Positions 1 to 12,792 of a stretch of 64,000 nucleotides of DNA are shown in pieces; positions within the stretch are counted from its first letter, which is position 1, and the number at the start of each line of letters is the position of its first letter. The notes below the pieces were generated by a model that was not told the origin of the DNA, did not search any database, and saw only the letters and a program-made list of their open reading frames with translations. Both the position numbers and the translations under genes were made by a program. Origin of the DNA: Isoetes taiwanensis (Eukaryota > Streptophyta > Lycopodiopsida > Isoetales > Isoetaceae); assembly GCA_021234155.1 (NCBI GenBank), contig JAJEKV010000033.1, positions 4,755,454 through 4,819,453 on the forward strand. The letters are read 5' to 3'.

Positions 1-1
1 A

Positions 2-198
2 GAGTCATGGAAGACGAATGCCACACCCTTCAGAGCTAACCGGCACATGATGATGTTCGGACACGCTATGTTGAACTGGTTTGCTTGGCCTGCCTTGGAT
101 GAGATATTGAGTATGGCCTCATTGCAGATGCTAGGATCATACCTTCAGGAGGTCATGGATCGCTGGGGTCATCTCGGTCCTCGGGCATTCGCCTGATA
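2..198 (+). CDS. C-terminal end of an unidentified ORF, open at the window edge
   Basis: The frame starting at base 2 is open from the window edge to a TGA at 196-198, about 64 codons. It encodes a Met/Leu/Trp-rich segment ending in GHLGPRAFA. I do not recognise a domain. It lies directly upstream of a 3'-UTR-like stretch that ends in an ATTCT repeat, so it may be the C-terminus of a LINE ORF2 whose body lies outside the window. This is inferred from position only; a chance open frame is possible. Confidence 0.3.
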
Positions 199-224
199 TG
201 TGAACATATTTCTTTTCCTTCACG

Positions 225-397
225 ATAAATATCTGTACAATTTGACAGCATTCTTATTCCTGTCACGGTTCCTCCGAAAACACTTCGGGCAAGGGTTTTT
301 TTTTAACCTGGAACGTAATACATTTGTTGCGCCCTTTTTTTTTTGGGTCTCATAGGCCGATTGGTGTCCATGGACGATAAAAACTCTATTCTATTCC
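225..397 (+). repeat. ATTCT-tailed dispersed repeat, copy 1
   Basis: This stretch shares a series of blocks with 25755-25914 and 40895-41037. The blocks are a 'tattcctgtcacggtt' block, a short inverted repeat around 'cgaaaac...ttcg', a 'tcccatagaccgattg'-like block, 'catggacgataaaaact', and a terminal run of CTATT units. The shared 3' end with a short tandem tail is typical of LINE or SINE 3' termini. The 5' limit is uncertain. Confidence 0.55.
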
Positions 398-492
398 TGT
401 GTTAAGTGGATCTGAAAAGAAGCGAGGGGATGGAGGCAACTAGGTCAGGCGATAGGTTGGGAGACAGGGTCAGGTCAGGTAAGTAAGATAAG

Positions 493-1807
493 GTGATTCT
501 GATTATGGCTGCTACAAGTGCAGCTAAGGGGCATGGGAATGGGAACAATGGGTCCCATCTTGTGGCCGTGGTACAGGAAACAGGGGTACAGAAAACAGGG
601 GGACAGAAAGCTGACATAACGAGTCAAATGATGTTACTTTTTGGGGGAATGTCAAATCCAATAAAACAGCAGATGATTGAAATGGTACGACAAATTAGAG
701 GGAATGTGGAGAAAGGGAAAGATAAAGACAGCTCTAAAAATACATATTTCTCTGTTGGTAACTGGTTGATTCCAATGGCTATGGCGGACAGACGAACAAC
801 TAGATCCCAGACGATTTCTCCCATTCTGATGCAATCGAACTTGGTGAACCCAATGCTGGAGCAATTAATCGTGACCAGGCTGCTCTTCTGAAGAAACATG
901 AACAACGGAAAAAATCAGAATTCAAAGGTATTCCATCGCTGAAACATTGCTCTGTTTCGGATAGATTAAAAACCCTTGAAAAGAGAGCTGTTATCGGATG
1001 CATTAGATACGAAGGAGTTAAACTTGCTCAAATAAGGAATGAGTTGTGTAAAATGGACAAAACGATGGAGATCATTGGACTGTATTGGCTAGATTTTCCT
1101 TTTTTGTGGTTGAGTGTGGCAACGAAAACTCAATAAGATTTCTCTTAAAGCAAGGGACTATCTTTAAAGCGAATACTCAATTCTTTTTCCAGAAATGGAA
1201 TGCCAAATTTGACCCCCATAATTTGAAACAATTATTTCACCCAGCTTCATGCTCAGTCCAAGGGCTCAGCCCAATTTACTGGCATGAAGACATTTTTCAA
1301 AGACTATTTGCTGGAGTGGGTGAATATATTGGGTGGGAGGGAGTTCCAGAACAGGCTCCTAAGATCTGGACACAGGTGGATATTTTGCAGGAAATTCCAA
1401 ATAGTGTTGAGTACGAGGACATTTATGGTGAGACTAAAACCTTCAAACTGGTTTGGAGCGGGCTCCCTCTACCTTGCACAATTTGTGGATTGAGATTACA
1501 TGGGGGAGGGGTCTGTCATGGCAGATGGATGGGAAAGGCCAGACTCAAGAAAACCAAAGAACAAGAGGAAGAGGTTAATAAATTTAAAGGGACAATACAA
1601 AAGAACAAAAAAGATAATCTTGGAGAAGACAAGACAAAACAGGGATGGAATACGATTGAGAAGAAAAGAAGGAGACAAAACAAAAATGGGAGTGTCTATA
1701 AAAAGGCCAGAAAACTCAAAGCAAGAGAGGAAAAAAATAGAAGGAATGCAGGAATTGGAAACCTAGACAGAGTAGTTAAAGGAATGGAGAAGAAAAGAGG
1801 AACATAA
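493..1807 (+). pseudogene. LINE-A ORF1 (RNA-binding, DUF4283-like plus zinc knuckle), frameshifted
   Basis: Coding sequence runs in three overlapping frames. One covers 493-891, one continues at about 880-1135 with an LEKRAVIGCIRYEG segment, and one covers 1085-1807. The last contains a DUF4283-like stretch (KWNAKFDPHNLKQLF, then a VWSGLPLPCTICGL segment) followed by Cys/His residues in a CxxC...H...C arrangement at about 1470-1520, then a long Lys/Arg-rich tail. In plant L1-type LINEs this protein binds element RNA. The frame changes show it is inactive. A downstream ORF of ORF1 character continues past the pentanucleotide repeat to about 2715. Confidence 0.7.
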
Positions 1808-2360
1808 TGAAATGGCAAACCAGATCAAGGTGCTCAATAAATCGATTGATTTGAAAAACAAAGGGAAGGAGGTGACTCCGCCTGGTAGTATTTGCATTAC
1901 ACCAGATCACTTGCTTAGAAGTAGTACTTTGATTATTAAAGAACCTGTATTACCTCCAATCAATGAATGCCCGTAATCCTCGGACTCGGATCTATCCAGT
2001 GGAGGAACGCTCTTACTGAGGGATCAATGCATATAGCTACTCCCAAAGCAATCTCTTTTCAGTCCCCAAAAAAAGAGGAGCAAAAAATGCATGACATTTT
2101 GCTTGCAATAATGGAGCAAAATGAGAAAATGGATCAAGAGGAAATAGTCCCTAACACTCCAATGGAGTACTTATCCCCCGAACCTAAACTATGAAAGGGG
2201 AAATACTCTAAATTCTTTACTACCTCACCAATGGAAGATGTAGCTGGAAATCTGGAATCAATGGGAGGTACAGAGGAACTGAATTCCTCAGAAGATACAA
2301 ACAATGCAGAGGATACAGGTGAAGAAAATGTTGACAACATTGACCCTATAAGTCCTCAAC

Positions 2361-2457
2361 AGAATAGAATAGAATAGAATAGAATAGAATAGAATAGAAT
2401 AGAATAGAATAGAATAGAATAGAATAGAATAGAATAGAATAGAATAGAATAGAATAG
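2361..2457 (+). repeat. (AGAAT)n pentanucleotide array, about 19 copies
   Basis: Nineteen consecutive perfect AGAAT units lie inside the 3' part of the LINE-A ORF1 region. Because the unit is 5 nt long, the repeat cycles through all frames and introduces TAG in each, so it cannot be translated. Read on the - strand it gives an open (FYSIL)n artefact. The same pentamer, in the opposite orientation, forms the tails of the ATTCT-tailed repeats in this window. Confidence 0.95.
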
Positions 2458-2746
2458 AGAGGCCAAGGGATGGAGTCAAACATTACCCCCACTCTTTTAA
2501 GCCCAATTGGCCTGGGAATGGAGCAATTCAATGTCCTGCTAAGTCCAATTGGCCAAGAGGGGATTGAAAATCCATACGACCTGGAGTCAAAGCCAATAAG
2601 TCCTAATGGAATTAAGAAGGGAGATAAGGATATAGAACAATTCTATACTCCAATGGTGGCCAAAAGGGTTAAAAAAAAGCTCAATTCACTTCCAATAGCC
2701 CAGCTCTTAACCTAAGAGCTCAAGAAAGGAAGAGAAACCCTGCATA

Positions 2747-5700
2747 ATGAAGATTGTTACCTGGAATATGAGAGGAATCAAGGGCCCCCTCAAGAGGAAA
2801 AGAGCCTTAATTGCATTAAGAGAAATGAAGGCAGATATTATTCTAGTGCAGGAGCATAGACTACCTAAGTTTGAAGCTGAAAGACTAGGTACATGGATCT
2901 TCCCAAATGGTGACTCTATTTGGGTAGAAGCAGATGGGACAAGAGGGGGAATCAGCATGATGTGGACAGGCTATACATGCAATAGCAAATTCAAACATTC
3001 TTCTAGCAGGTGGACTGTGGCTACTCTGGAAAAAGGAACAGAAATAGTGAGCATTGTTAATGTTTATACATCTACAAAACCCTCTGAAAGAGAGGAATAA
3101 TGGAACCAAATTAAGCATTGGATCCAAGGGAATAATGTAGAGGACATCTTGATAGCAGGGTATTTCAATAATACCCCCACTTGGGATCAGAAACTAAGGG
3201 AGAAATTGAACATGACAAAAATGAAAAGGGCAGCTTGGGATTATCTCATGTCATACTTTTCTTATATCTGGCCATCATCATCCAATGTGTTCTAATGGAG
3301 TAATAAAAGAAAGGGTGATCAAAGAACCTACTGTTTATTGGACAGATTTTATTTATGTAATAAATCTTTGGGTTCCTGGGATTCTGCTATTATCACATGT
3401 GATTTGGCTAACTCCATATCAGATCATTATCCTCAATGCCTGGAAAACAAAATTCTTCCTAGGAAAGGAGAACCAATGTCCCTTTTAAATTCAATACAGA
3501 TTTGCTTAATATGAAAAGGTTTTGTGTAGAATTCCAGGAATTTACTCCAAATTAGGGTCAATCCTCAAATTGGAATCCATGAAGGCTTTTTGTTAGAGAG
3601 TGAAGAAATAAAAAATTAGATTAAAAAAATGGGGAAAGAACTGGTCCTTGGAGAAGAAAAAGGAAAAATGGGAAATTTATGAAGCCATAAAACATGTTAG
3701 ATGTCTGTTGTTTGATGATAAGGATAAAAAAGTTCTGCAGGATCAAGAAGAAGAACTAGAGAAAAAGGTAAAGCTTGTTGAGGAAAGGGGAGCAATGGCT
3801 CTAGCAATAAGATGCAGGAGTAAATATCTCAATAGTATGGATAATGGGAGTTCGGCTTTTTTCATCAAAACAACTAAAAACAAGATTTTAAATAATGGCA
3901 TTGTCAAAGTCAAAGATGGGCAGAACATGATCATAGAGGACCAAAAGGAAATTGAAGGTACATTCAGATTGAATACTCCAAACTTTTTGAAAATAAGGAG
4001 GTTGAGGAGCAAACTTTGATGGACTTTTTCAGAGATATCCCTCAGGACCCAGAAAAAATTAATGAAGAAGAATTATTGGCTGTCCCACAAGAAAAAGTGA
4101 TTTTGGAAACTCTAAAATCAATGGCCAAAGGGAAAAGCCCTGGCCCAGATTGTGTGCAGCCAGAATTTTATTTGGAATTTTGGGACATAATGAAGGAGGA
4201 TCTGATTACCTTTTTCCAAAGGGCATGGAGAGCCTCAAGGTTACATCCAGCAATCAATGCTGGTCACATCACTATGATCCCTAAGGTAGATACTCCTCAA
4301 GTCTTGGGAGATTGGAGACCAATTACCTTAACCAATAATAGCTACAAGATATTAGCTAAAATTATGGCTAATAGGTTGAAATGTGTCTTGTATAAGATGA
4401 TCAGCCCTTGTCAGTCTGCTTTCTTACCTCAAAGAAACATTCTGGACAACTATATAGGAGCTGCTGAAGGCTTGCACTGGAATAAGTTGTCTGGACAGCA
4501 ATGTATGCTTATAAAGCTTGATTTTCAAAGGGCATATGATACTATAGACTAGCAATTCCTGAAAAAGGCAAAGGCACACCTTGGTTTTCCTGACATTATA
4601 TATAACAAGGTTTGGAGTTTTAATGTAAATGCTTCTTCTGCCATCATTATTAATGGTACACCATCAAAACCTTTCCATTGTAAAAGGGGAGTGAGGCAGG
4701 GGTGTCCATTAGCTCCATACCTTTTCCTAATCATTGCTGAAATGGTGACTAGAATGGCTGTAAGTCTGCAATAAAGGAAATTAATTAATTGCTTGAAGAT
4801 GCCACAAGGTGATGAAGATTTTACAAAAATGCAATATGCGGATGACACCTTTGTTTTCCTCAAGCATGGGGATGACAGTCTATAAAATTTCTTGGACGCC
4901 ATAGACAAATTTGGTGCAGCTACTGGGGTTATTCTCAATAAAACAAAGAGTGCAATAATATTTGATACTCAGGAGTCAACCATTCAAGGTATCAAAGTCC
5001 TGGATAATAAGACAGCCACCAAGATCCTGAAGATCCCATTAGCTCTCAATCACTCTTTGCATGGATTATGGGAACCTATTGTCTCCAAGATTAAGAAAAA
5101 ACTGAACATGTACCCTTCCACTTTATCCCTAGCAGGACGAGTTGAGATTGCAAATGCTGTGATTGGAAGTACACACGTATTTTTCTCCTTAGTAATTGTT
5201 GGAGATAAGGCTTCATACAAGCAAATAGAAATGGCTATCAGGAAATTTATATGGAAGGGCTCACATAAAGTGGCATGGTCACACCTGATCAAAGCTAGGA
5301 AATATGGTGGTCTCGGATGTAAAGATTTGTTCACACAAGCCCAAGCTTTGGCAGCAAAAATGGTATGGAGAGCCTTGTATGTTGAAAGATCTTCACCAGC
5401 TCTCAAGATTATTAGATACTGGTTACAGAATTCTCATTTAGTTGGAAGTGCCACAATCAAAATTGCCTACCCGACTCAGCTTCTTTTCACGTAACTCCAT
5501 GTCCAGAAACATCAAATATTATGAGGAGAATCCTGGAGGCCTGGAACAATGCTGGTTTATGCTACAGACCACCCTGCTTAGATGCCAGGTGTAAAGATAT
5601 TAATTTTTTATAGCATCCTGCCTTAGCTCCAGAGGGTATTGGATGCCTGGCTTTCCAACACCCCCAAAAATACATGCAATGGTATAATGCAGGCATCAAG

Positions 5701-6467
5701 AGAATTGAAGATTTAAGGGATTCAAATGGATGGCCGCCATGGGATGAGATCAGTAACAAAACCAAGGGTTCTGAACTAGACAAGAAGATCTACCACCTGG
5801 TTATGGAAAATATGGATGAATATCAAAAGCTCAGTCAGAATACTAATCAGTGGCAACTAAACAACAAGGAGATATACTCGATTAAAGATATTTATAGAGC
5901 TCTAATTGAAAAGAAACCATCTAAGGCTAGTTATCTATGGAATTGTGATGAAAATAAACTGACCTCCATCTGTGCAAAAGGTTGGAAGATTTATACTTCA
6001 GGCAGAATTAAGACTTTCAAGTGGATTGCAGTGCATCATAGTTTAGCCACAAACCTCAATAGATCTAGATATGACCAGAATGTATCTAATCAGTGTAAAT
6101 TCTGTGGTGAAGTGGAAACCTCAAACCATGTCTTCATTTTTCATGGTTGTTGGATTTCTGAAATTGGGCATCATAAGTCAATAAGGGAGCTCTAACTATG
6201 AATAATCTACTTGATTTTTGGGATGCTGGAAACAAGTTGGTTAATACTACAAGAACTTTGAGTTGTTGGGCCATATGGTTACATAGAAACATAGTAGTGA
6301 TTGGGAATTATGCCCCATCTTTGATATGGCTGAAAAAAACTTTTTTGGACCTTATTCAGATATCAGCCATTGCACATAAACTCCTTAAGGGGAAAAAATA
6401 TGATACTGAGTGGAACAATATAGGTACCTTTAAGGGGCCACATGAATTTTATGTTAACCAATTGTGA
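2747..6467 (+). pseudogene. LINE-A ORF2 (endonuclease, reverse transcriptase, zf-RVT), multiply broken
   Basis: The endonuclease starts at 2747 with a VTWNMRG motif and a QEHR glutamate. The conserved AGDFN box reads AGYFN at about 3150, so the catalytic Asp appears lost. Reverse transcriptase begins near 4016, with KGKSPGPDC, then GDWRPITL, PCQSAFLPQRNILD and KLDFQRAYD. It passes an in-frame TAG at about 4550 and reaches an intact QYADDTFVFL box at about 4835. Thumb and connection sequences follow (GLWEPIVSKIKKKL, KVAWSHLIKARKYGGLG at 4892-5494). A zf-RVT-like segment lies at 5674-6195 (CKFCGEVETSNH). At least five stops or frameshifts make it non-functional. Confidence 0.85.
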
Positions 6468-6853
6468 TGATGTGTTACACAGATGCCATGAGGAGACTCA
6501 ATAGAGCAGGAAGCTCAACCAGAGGGATGGGTTTAGCAGAGAATTCGGTTGAGGAAGAGGCAATATTATTCAAAAGTGAACTGGAAAGCATCCTCATTCA
6601 ACTGAAACAAGAGATGATACATGCTCTTGCTATCAAAAAGCTGCTGAAAAGGAAGGAAGTCTGGAGGTATAATGGACTTAGGCCATACTTTTTAAATTTG
6701 TTCCACATGTGGCAGCAGAAAAGGGAGGCACACGTCCTTCTCTTACTAGACTTCACCAATTTCTCATGTGACGAGCTGGACTTAATGCTGAACATCTTTG
6801 GGAGACAGAAGGTGGCTGATCTCACCATCCAGGATCTCATTGATGCTGCATAA
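6464..6853 (+). other. ORF of 129 codons at the 3' end of LINE-A
   Basis: The ORF overlaps the stop of the last ORF2 frame and ends about 250 bp before the A-rich tail. The product is Leu/Lys-rich and helical-looking (segments RKEVWRYNGLRPYFLNLF and LDFTNFSCDELDLMLNIF). I do not recognise a domain. It may be the frameshifted C-terminus of ORF2 or an extra 3' ORF. It is cleaner than the rest of this decayed element. Confidence 0.4.
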
Positions 6854-7103
6854 AGGGCGTCCCAGTTTTATTTTTGAGCTTCACCTAAATTTCATATCTA
6901 CTTTATGCTCACATTCCTCTGTACATCATCATGGAGGAATAATTTTTGGACATGATGGATCAGATCCTTTGGGATCTTATCTCTTCATCTTTTTCTGTAT
7001 GTTAATCCTGGTATATCGGCCTGAAAGATATACCTTCCTGATGTATTTATCTTGGTATGAATATAAAAAACCTTGCCTTTAAAAAAAAGAAAAAAAAAAA
7101 GAG

Positions 7104-9773
7104 TAAGTGGATCCAAACAGCAAGTTATCACATACTTTAACAAGAGAAAAAACCACTAGAGTATGGATCCTTATAGACTCTAATCTATCCAACATTTTAT
7201 TTTATACCCTACAGGCATAAGGAACCATATGCATAAGGAACAATTATTAACTAAATTTGGATTAAATAGCAGTTTTTAACATTATATAAACTATATACTG
7301 AAAAGAAGAACAAGATAGATACATACATAAGTATATAATAAAGCATCTAAGATAAATACATACATAAGTATATAATAAAGCATCAGATGCCCTTATTTCT
7401 ACAACGATGTGATTACTCCTTTTGAAATGGCACAATGCTTTTATTGACATTTGTAGCTGCTGCTGATTGTGCTTTAGAAGCGAAGCTCCATTTAGGGACT
7501 CCTCCATCATCTTGCCGAGCTGTGGAAAATTAAATTTTAGATGCTGCTCCTTGTGTCATGGGTTTACTTGTGGCCATGTTCTTGTTGTTAGTTGTGCCCA
7601 TGCGCTTATTGGTGGAGGACTTCATTTCTCATCTATTTTTCATGGAAATAACCAACTCTTTTAAAGGATTGAGTTCTTTATACATCTATATTGAAGGTAG
7701 AAAAATGTTATGACTACAAAAACAACGTTGGCTAGATTTTCTTGTTTTTACAATAAGAAAGCTCAATAACGCTTGCTCTTGGTAGTTTTATATTAAAGTT
7801 AGTACTATCTTCTTCTTGTTGTGGAAATGAATCTTCTAGTATAGGCACTAGGAATTCTCTTTCCACTAGCACATCAATGGATGTTAATACTATAATAAAA
7901 AAAGCAGAAGAAAGAATAAATCATTCCCTGTACTATAAAAGAGGATTAAAAAAGAAAAAAAGTCCACTATCTTTAAGCACTTCTTTTTCTGGGTTAGCTT
8001 AAATTAAAAAGCAAAAGGAATTACGTAGTAATTAGGATGCTCATAATTTGTTAGCTTGTGTTCCATGGTACCTTTATTACCTTATAAGTTAGTTCAAGGG
8101 GCAAAAACATATGAATTAGGTGTCGATATTAGAGTTGCATTTGGGAGCAATGCCATCATGTAGCATGGTGTGTGGCTTTTTTTGGAAGGACATTTTCTCT
8201 TATGAGCATTAACATGTGCCCTTTTTGGGTATGGTTTAACAATAGGACCTTAAGCCCCTGGGTCATATGACTAACATCAGTATGGAGAAAGCTCTGGAGC
8301 ATCCTTATACATAGATATGAAGTAGAGCTTCTTGGTCAGGAGGCATATTTACTAACACATATTAATTAACCTAATTAACCCACTCCATATAGTGGGTAAT
8401 ATGCATAATGATGCCTTCAGGCCAGAAGAATTCATCCAGATATAATATAGGTTGAGGGCAAATTTCAGGTTTGACTCGTTCTCTCCTTTTCTTCATCCAT
8501 GTTTCCAATTACGCTCTCTCAGAAATTTGCTATATCTTGAACTTTATATTCCAAATAGCATCGATGATCGCACTTTCTACTTTCAGAATTGATGATATTA
8601 TTTAGATAGCCTAAGCATGCATTTTGGTAATTAAAGGCATTATAGAATAGAATAGAATCATGCAACAACTAAATATTTCTAGTAGATTTAATTCTCCAAC
8701 ATAAAGTCTTGTGTTGTTGTCTTCAAAACTAAATTTTTCCTTGGATTTGAGTGCCTAGAGCAACAAAAAACTTGTAAGAAAAACCTGCCCACATGTGGTT
8801 TCTAACAACGTAAAATCCAAAGAAGTTTCTGACTATATCAACAACATACTACTCTAAGGTATTCTAAATGGTTTTACCTTCTCAGTTAGTTGCCCCTTAT
8901 TTTTTTTTTGGAAGGACGCCAATGTCTATTGAACAGGAAATCAAATACATATAAAGATGCAAAGACAGGAAGAAAATCTCAGTCCTCATGTGGGCATATG
9001 CAAGAGCAGTTTTAGGCAATATAAATTGCCAAGGGATTCGATTTGTAAGGAGATACACAGATTTGGAGAAGGAACGGATTCCTTTGAGCTTCTATCTCAG
9101 GTCAGATTGCGACCTGATTGGGGTTATTTGGCAGTAATCCAACCTTATGGAGCATCTTGGTGGGCGATTCAGACAGGAAGGGAAGGATTGGGTTGCTAGT
9201 TTGCAAGAATTGTGCTTGCAAGAAGAATGCGTTTGTGAGAATTGTCAAGCAAGGACAATTCTTAATCCATTCGACTCTTGGAAAGAATCAAGAGAAAGCA
9301 AGGCTTCGTGATTAGCTATCAGGGACGCTAATCTCCATGGTCGTGGGGAACTACGGGAGTTCATGATGTGGGCGGTAGATCATTGGCTTTTCCCTTTGTT
9401 TTGAGAATCCACTAAAGGAAAGAAATTTGCACGCCAAAATTTTCAATGCTGATGGCCCACATGCAGGTTTGAGGAACGGGAGTAAGAATTTGCCTTTTCT
9501 CTCTTAGTCACTAGCCATAACTCAATTCAACAAGGTAATTAATTTGGTTATAATAAATACATCTTTAGAATAATACTAATTTATTATTTAATAAGGGAGC
9601 CACGATCACAATGATCCCTATCATTGCATATCCAGTAAAATACCTTGGTTTAGCGTCCATACCCTAACATCAGGGAACAATGACTTTTGCTTTATTTGTA
9701 ACCTCTAGAGATCGTAACCCAGAGCCGTTGCTTTAACTATAATCAAATTCAAAGCTTAAAAAACTTCCTATAG
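7104..9773. repeat. Tandem array unit A (about 2.67 kb)
   Basis: The unit begins taagtggatccaaacagcaa, equivalent to the starts of units B, C and D, and ends in a cttcctat(a/g)g-like junction. Order: a start block; a - strand Ser/Lys-rich coding remnant (about 7400-7640); a + strand Ser/Lys-rich stretch; a block around 8080-8280; an AT-rich middle; a T-rich tract at about 8898; a block at 8957-9370 shared with unit C; and a 3' block shared by all complete units. A 36-bp segment (ending 'aagtatataataaagcatc') is tandemly duplicated at about 7330-7382 only here. No intact gene. Confidence 0.8.
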
Positions 9774-12520
9774 TAAGTGAATCCAAATAGCAAGTTATGC
9801 ACGTATTTTAGCAAGAGAAAAACAAACCACTAGAGGATGGATCCTTATAGACTCTAACCTGTCCAACGTTTTATTTTATACCCAACAGGCACAAAGAACC
9901 ATATGCATAAGGAACAATTATTAACTAAATTTACTTTACTTAGTAGTTTTTAGCATTGCATAAACTATATATTCAGAAGAAGAACAACATAGATAGATAC
10001 AGAAGTATATAATAAAGCATCAAATAGCTTTATTTCTACGATGGTGTGGTTACTTCTTTTTAGATGGTGCAATGCCCTTATTGACATTTGTAGATGCCAC
10101 TGATTGTGCTCGAGAAGTGAAGCTCCCTTTAGGGACTCCTCCATCACCTTGCCGAGCTGTGGAAGATTGAACTCTAGATGCCTCCTTGTGTCATGGGTTT
10201 ACCTGTGGCCATGTTCTTGTTATTAGTTGTGCCCGTGCTCTTATTGGCGGAGGACTTCATTTCTCATCTATTTTTCATGAAAATAACTAACTCTTTTAAA
10301 GCATTGAGTTCTTTATACATGTATATTGAAGGTAGAAAAATGTTATGACTATAAAAACACCGTTGACTAGATTTTCTTGTTTTTACAGTATGAAATCTCA
10401 ATAACACTTGCTCCTGGTAGTTTTTTATTAAAGTTAGTGCTATCTTCTTCTTGTCGTGAAAAGGAATCTTCTAGTACAGGCACTAGGAATTCTCTCTCCA
10501 CTCGCACATCAGTGGATGTTAACACTATAATAAAAAAAGCAGAAGAAAAAATAAATCATTCCATGTACTATAATAAAGGATTAAAAAAGAAAAAAAATCC
10601 CCAACAACACTTCTTGTTCGTGGATTTATCAAGTCAGGTTCCATATCAAAAAGAAAATAGATCCTCTACTACGTTTAAGCAGTTCTTTTTCTTAATGGGT
10701 CATTTTAAATTAGAAAGCAAAAGGAATTACGTAGTACTAGAAGTGCTCATAATTTGTTGGCTTGTGTCCCATAGTACCTTTATTACCTTATAAATTGGCC
10801 ATTCTTTTTCGAGGTGCGAAAACATATGAATTAGGTGTCAATATTAAGAGTTGCATTTGGGAGCAGTATCATGATGTAGCACAGTGTGTGGCTTTTTTTG
10901 GAAGGACATTTTCTCATATGAGCACTAACATGTGCCCTTCTGGGTATGGTTTAACAGTATGACCTTAAGCCCCTGAGTCATATGACAAACATCGGTATGG
11001 AGAAAGCTCTGGAGCATCCTTATACATAGACATGAAGTAGAGCTTATCTACTTCATGTCAACGTCTTCATCTTCTATGTGCAGAAAATTATTAATTGCTC
11101 TATAAGCAAATATACATGAAGCTCTTAAGTTGTACTTGCTCTTGTAGCTGATGCTTAGGGAAAGCCCATAAGATCCATCCACATCATATCCAGATTATAG
11201 AAGATGATCCAAAGTAGCCAGAAGGCACTGGAATTGATAAATCTCATCCAAAAGAACATGCAAATGACTTGAACCACTGAAATAAGAGGAATAGAAAACA
11301 TGTATCCATATGAAAATAGCCAAATAGAATGAAATTCAGGCATATCAGTACCTGATTTAGCACATGGCTCAAACATGGCAATACTTGAGCATACTATATC
11401 CAGTGGATTAGTGTCAAGATAAATTTTGCATCAGTACCAAATTACATTCAAGTCTCAGCTTGAACGGCTTTTTCAAGCATAACAGTACTTGAAACAAGCA
11501 ACCAAGTTGTTAATAATATTCAAATATTCATCAATCTATCATACAACCTAGAAGCTCAATCCCTTCATCATAAACCAGTAAATCTGGACTAACTTGCAAA
11601 TCTGCGGACGAAAAGTATCTTCTTGATTCATCAATTGCTAGAATCTGGATCTTCCTGTTAGCAAGAAAGAGCGGAAGGAAAGAAAGGGCCACAGATAAAA
11701 TATTTTCTAGGAGAACAGATTGTGATTTTCCCTGTTAAAATGGGGCGCAAATGATAATCTTTACCTAGCCTTGTAGTCATTCTTTGCCTTATAGGCCGGC
11801 ATGCATCCAGATGAATCTACCATTTCGGCATGTCTGCTTGAGAAGACAAAGCGCAAAAGCACCAAGAAATACCTCTGCGCTAAAGAACATACCTCGTTAA
11901 AGAATAGATGCTACAAGGCTGCCACCGGAAAGAAAAATTTTGCATCACTTCGACAGATCTTTTTTGCTGCTCTAATCAAGTCAATTCTATTCGGCCCTGC
12001 TAGCCTCAAATAGGAAAATCGTTGTCTTCAAGCTCTACCGCTGTGGGAGCCGGCAAAGTGCAGGCCGGCCGCTGCCCTAGCCGACCAAGAATAGTGCTTG
12101 CGCCACTTCAAGAGCATATTGCAATAGTAGCTTAAGAAAGCAAGGGAAGAATTTTGCCCGTGAAAATTTTCAATGCTGATGGCCCATATGTAGATTTGAG
12201 GAACGAGAGTAAGAATTTGCCTTTTCTCTCTTAGTCGCCAGCCATAATTCAATTCAACAAGGTAATTAATTTGGCCATAATAAATACATCTTTAGAATAA
12301 TAATAATTTATTATTTAATAAGGGAGCCAAGATCACAATGATCCCTACCATTGCATATCCTATAAAATACCTTGGATTTAGCGTTCATATCCTAATTTAA
12401 TGGATCATGCGAAAAGAACATCAGGGAATAATGACTTTTGTTTATTTGCAACTTCTAGAGATCATAATCCAGAGCATTGCTTCAACTATAATCAAATTCA
12501 AAGCTTAAACCTTCCTATGG
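9774..12520. repeat. Tandem array unit B (about 2.75 kb)
   Basis: It matches unit A from its start to about 11040 and again from about 12155 to the end. The middle (about 11048-12150) does not match the corresponding part of units A or C. It includes a + strand ORF at 10377-10793 (SSTGTRNSLSTRTSVDVN), which is equivalent to sequence in units A, C and D. Confidence 0.8.
11048..12150. other. Unit-B-specific segment replacing the unit A/C middle
   Basis: About 1.1 kb of sequence stands where units A and C carry the 8340-9430 type sequence. Its left junction is a 12-bp-arm inverted repeat (acatgaagtaga / tctacttcatgt, about 11029-11060). No convincing coding sequence is seen. The 70-codon ORF at 11801-12013 is Lys-rich with no recognised motif. 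Confidence 0.5.
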
Positions 12521-12792
12521 TAAGTGAATCCAAACAACAAGTTATGCATATACCTTAGCAAGAGGAAAAAAAAACCCACTAGAGGATGGATCCTTCTCTA
12601 ACCTATCCAACATTTTATTTTATACCCTAAGGCACAAGGAACCATATGCATAAGGAACAATTATTAACTAAATTTACTTTAATTAGTAGTTTTTAACATT
12701 ACATAAACTATATATTGAGAAGAAGAACAAGATAGTTAGATACATAAGTATATAATAAAGCATCACATGGCTTTATTTATACAACGATGTGA

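Larger units (their letters stand above)
413..7103 (+). mobile_element. LINE-A: full-length, decayed non-LTR retrotransposon
   Basis: The element is flanked by an exact 10-bp direct repeat (taagtggatc at 403-412 and 7104-7113) and ends in an A-rich tail at about 7080-7103. Inside, in order, are an ORF1 with a DUF4283-like region and zinc knuckle, an endonuclease, a reverse transcriptase with an intact YADD box, and a zf-RVT-type Cys/His region. Stops and frameshifts break every ORF, so it is not autonomous now. The right flank continues straight into repeat unit A. The bases before the left TSD (attcctgtgt) also resemble the end of a unit, so it probably inserted at or inside the tandem array. 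Confidence 0.9.

Noticed and set aside
2288-2531. - strand ORFs with FYSIL repeats
   Set aside because: They are artefacts of the (AGAAT)n array antisense to LINE-A.
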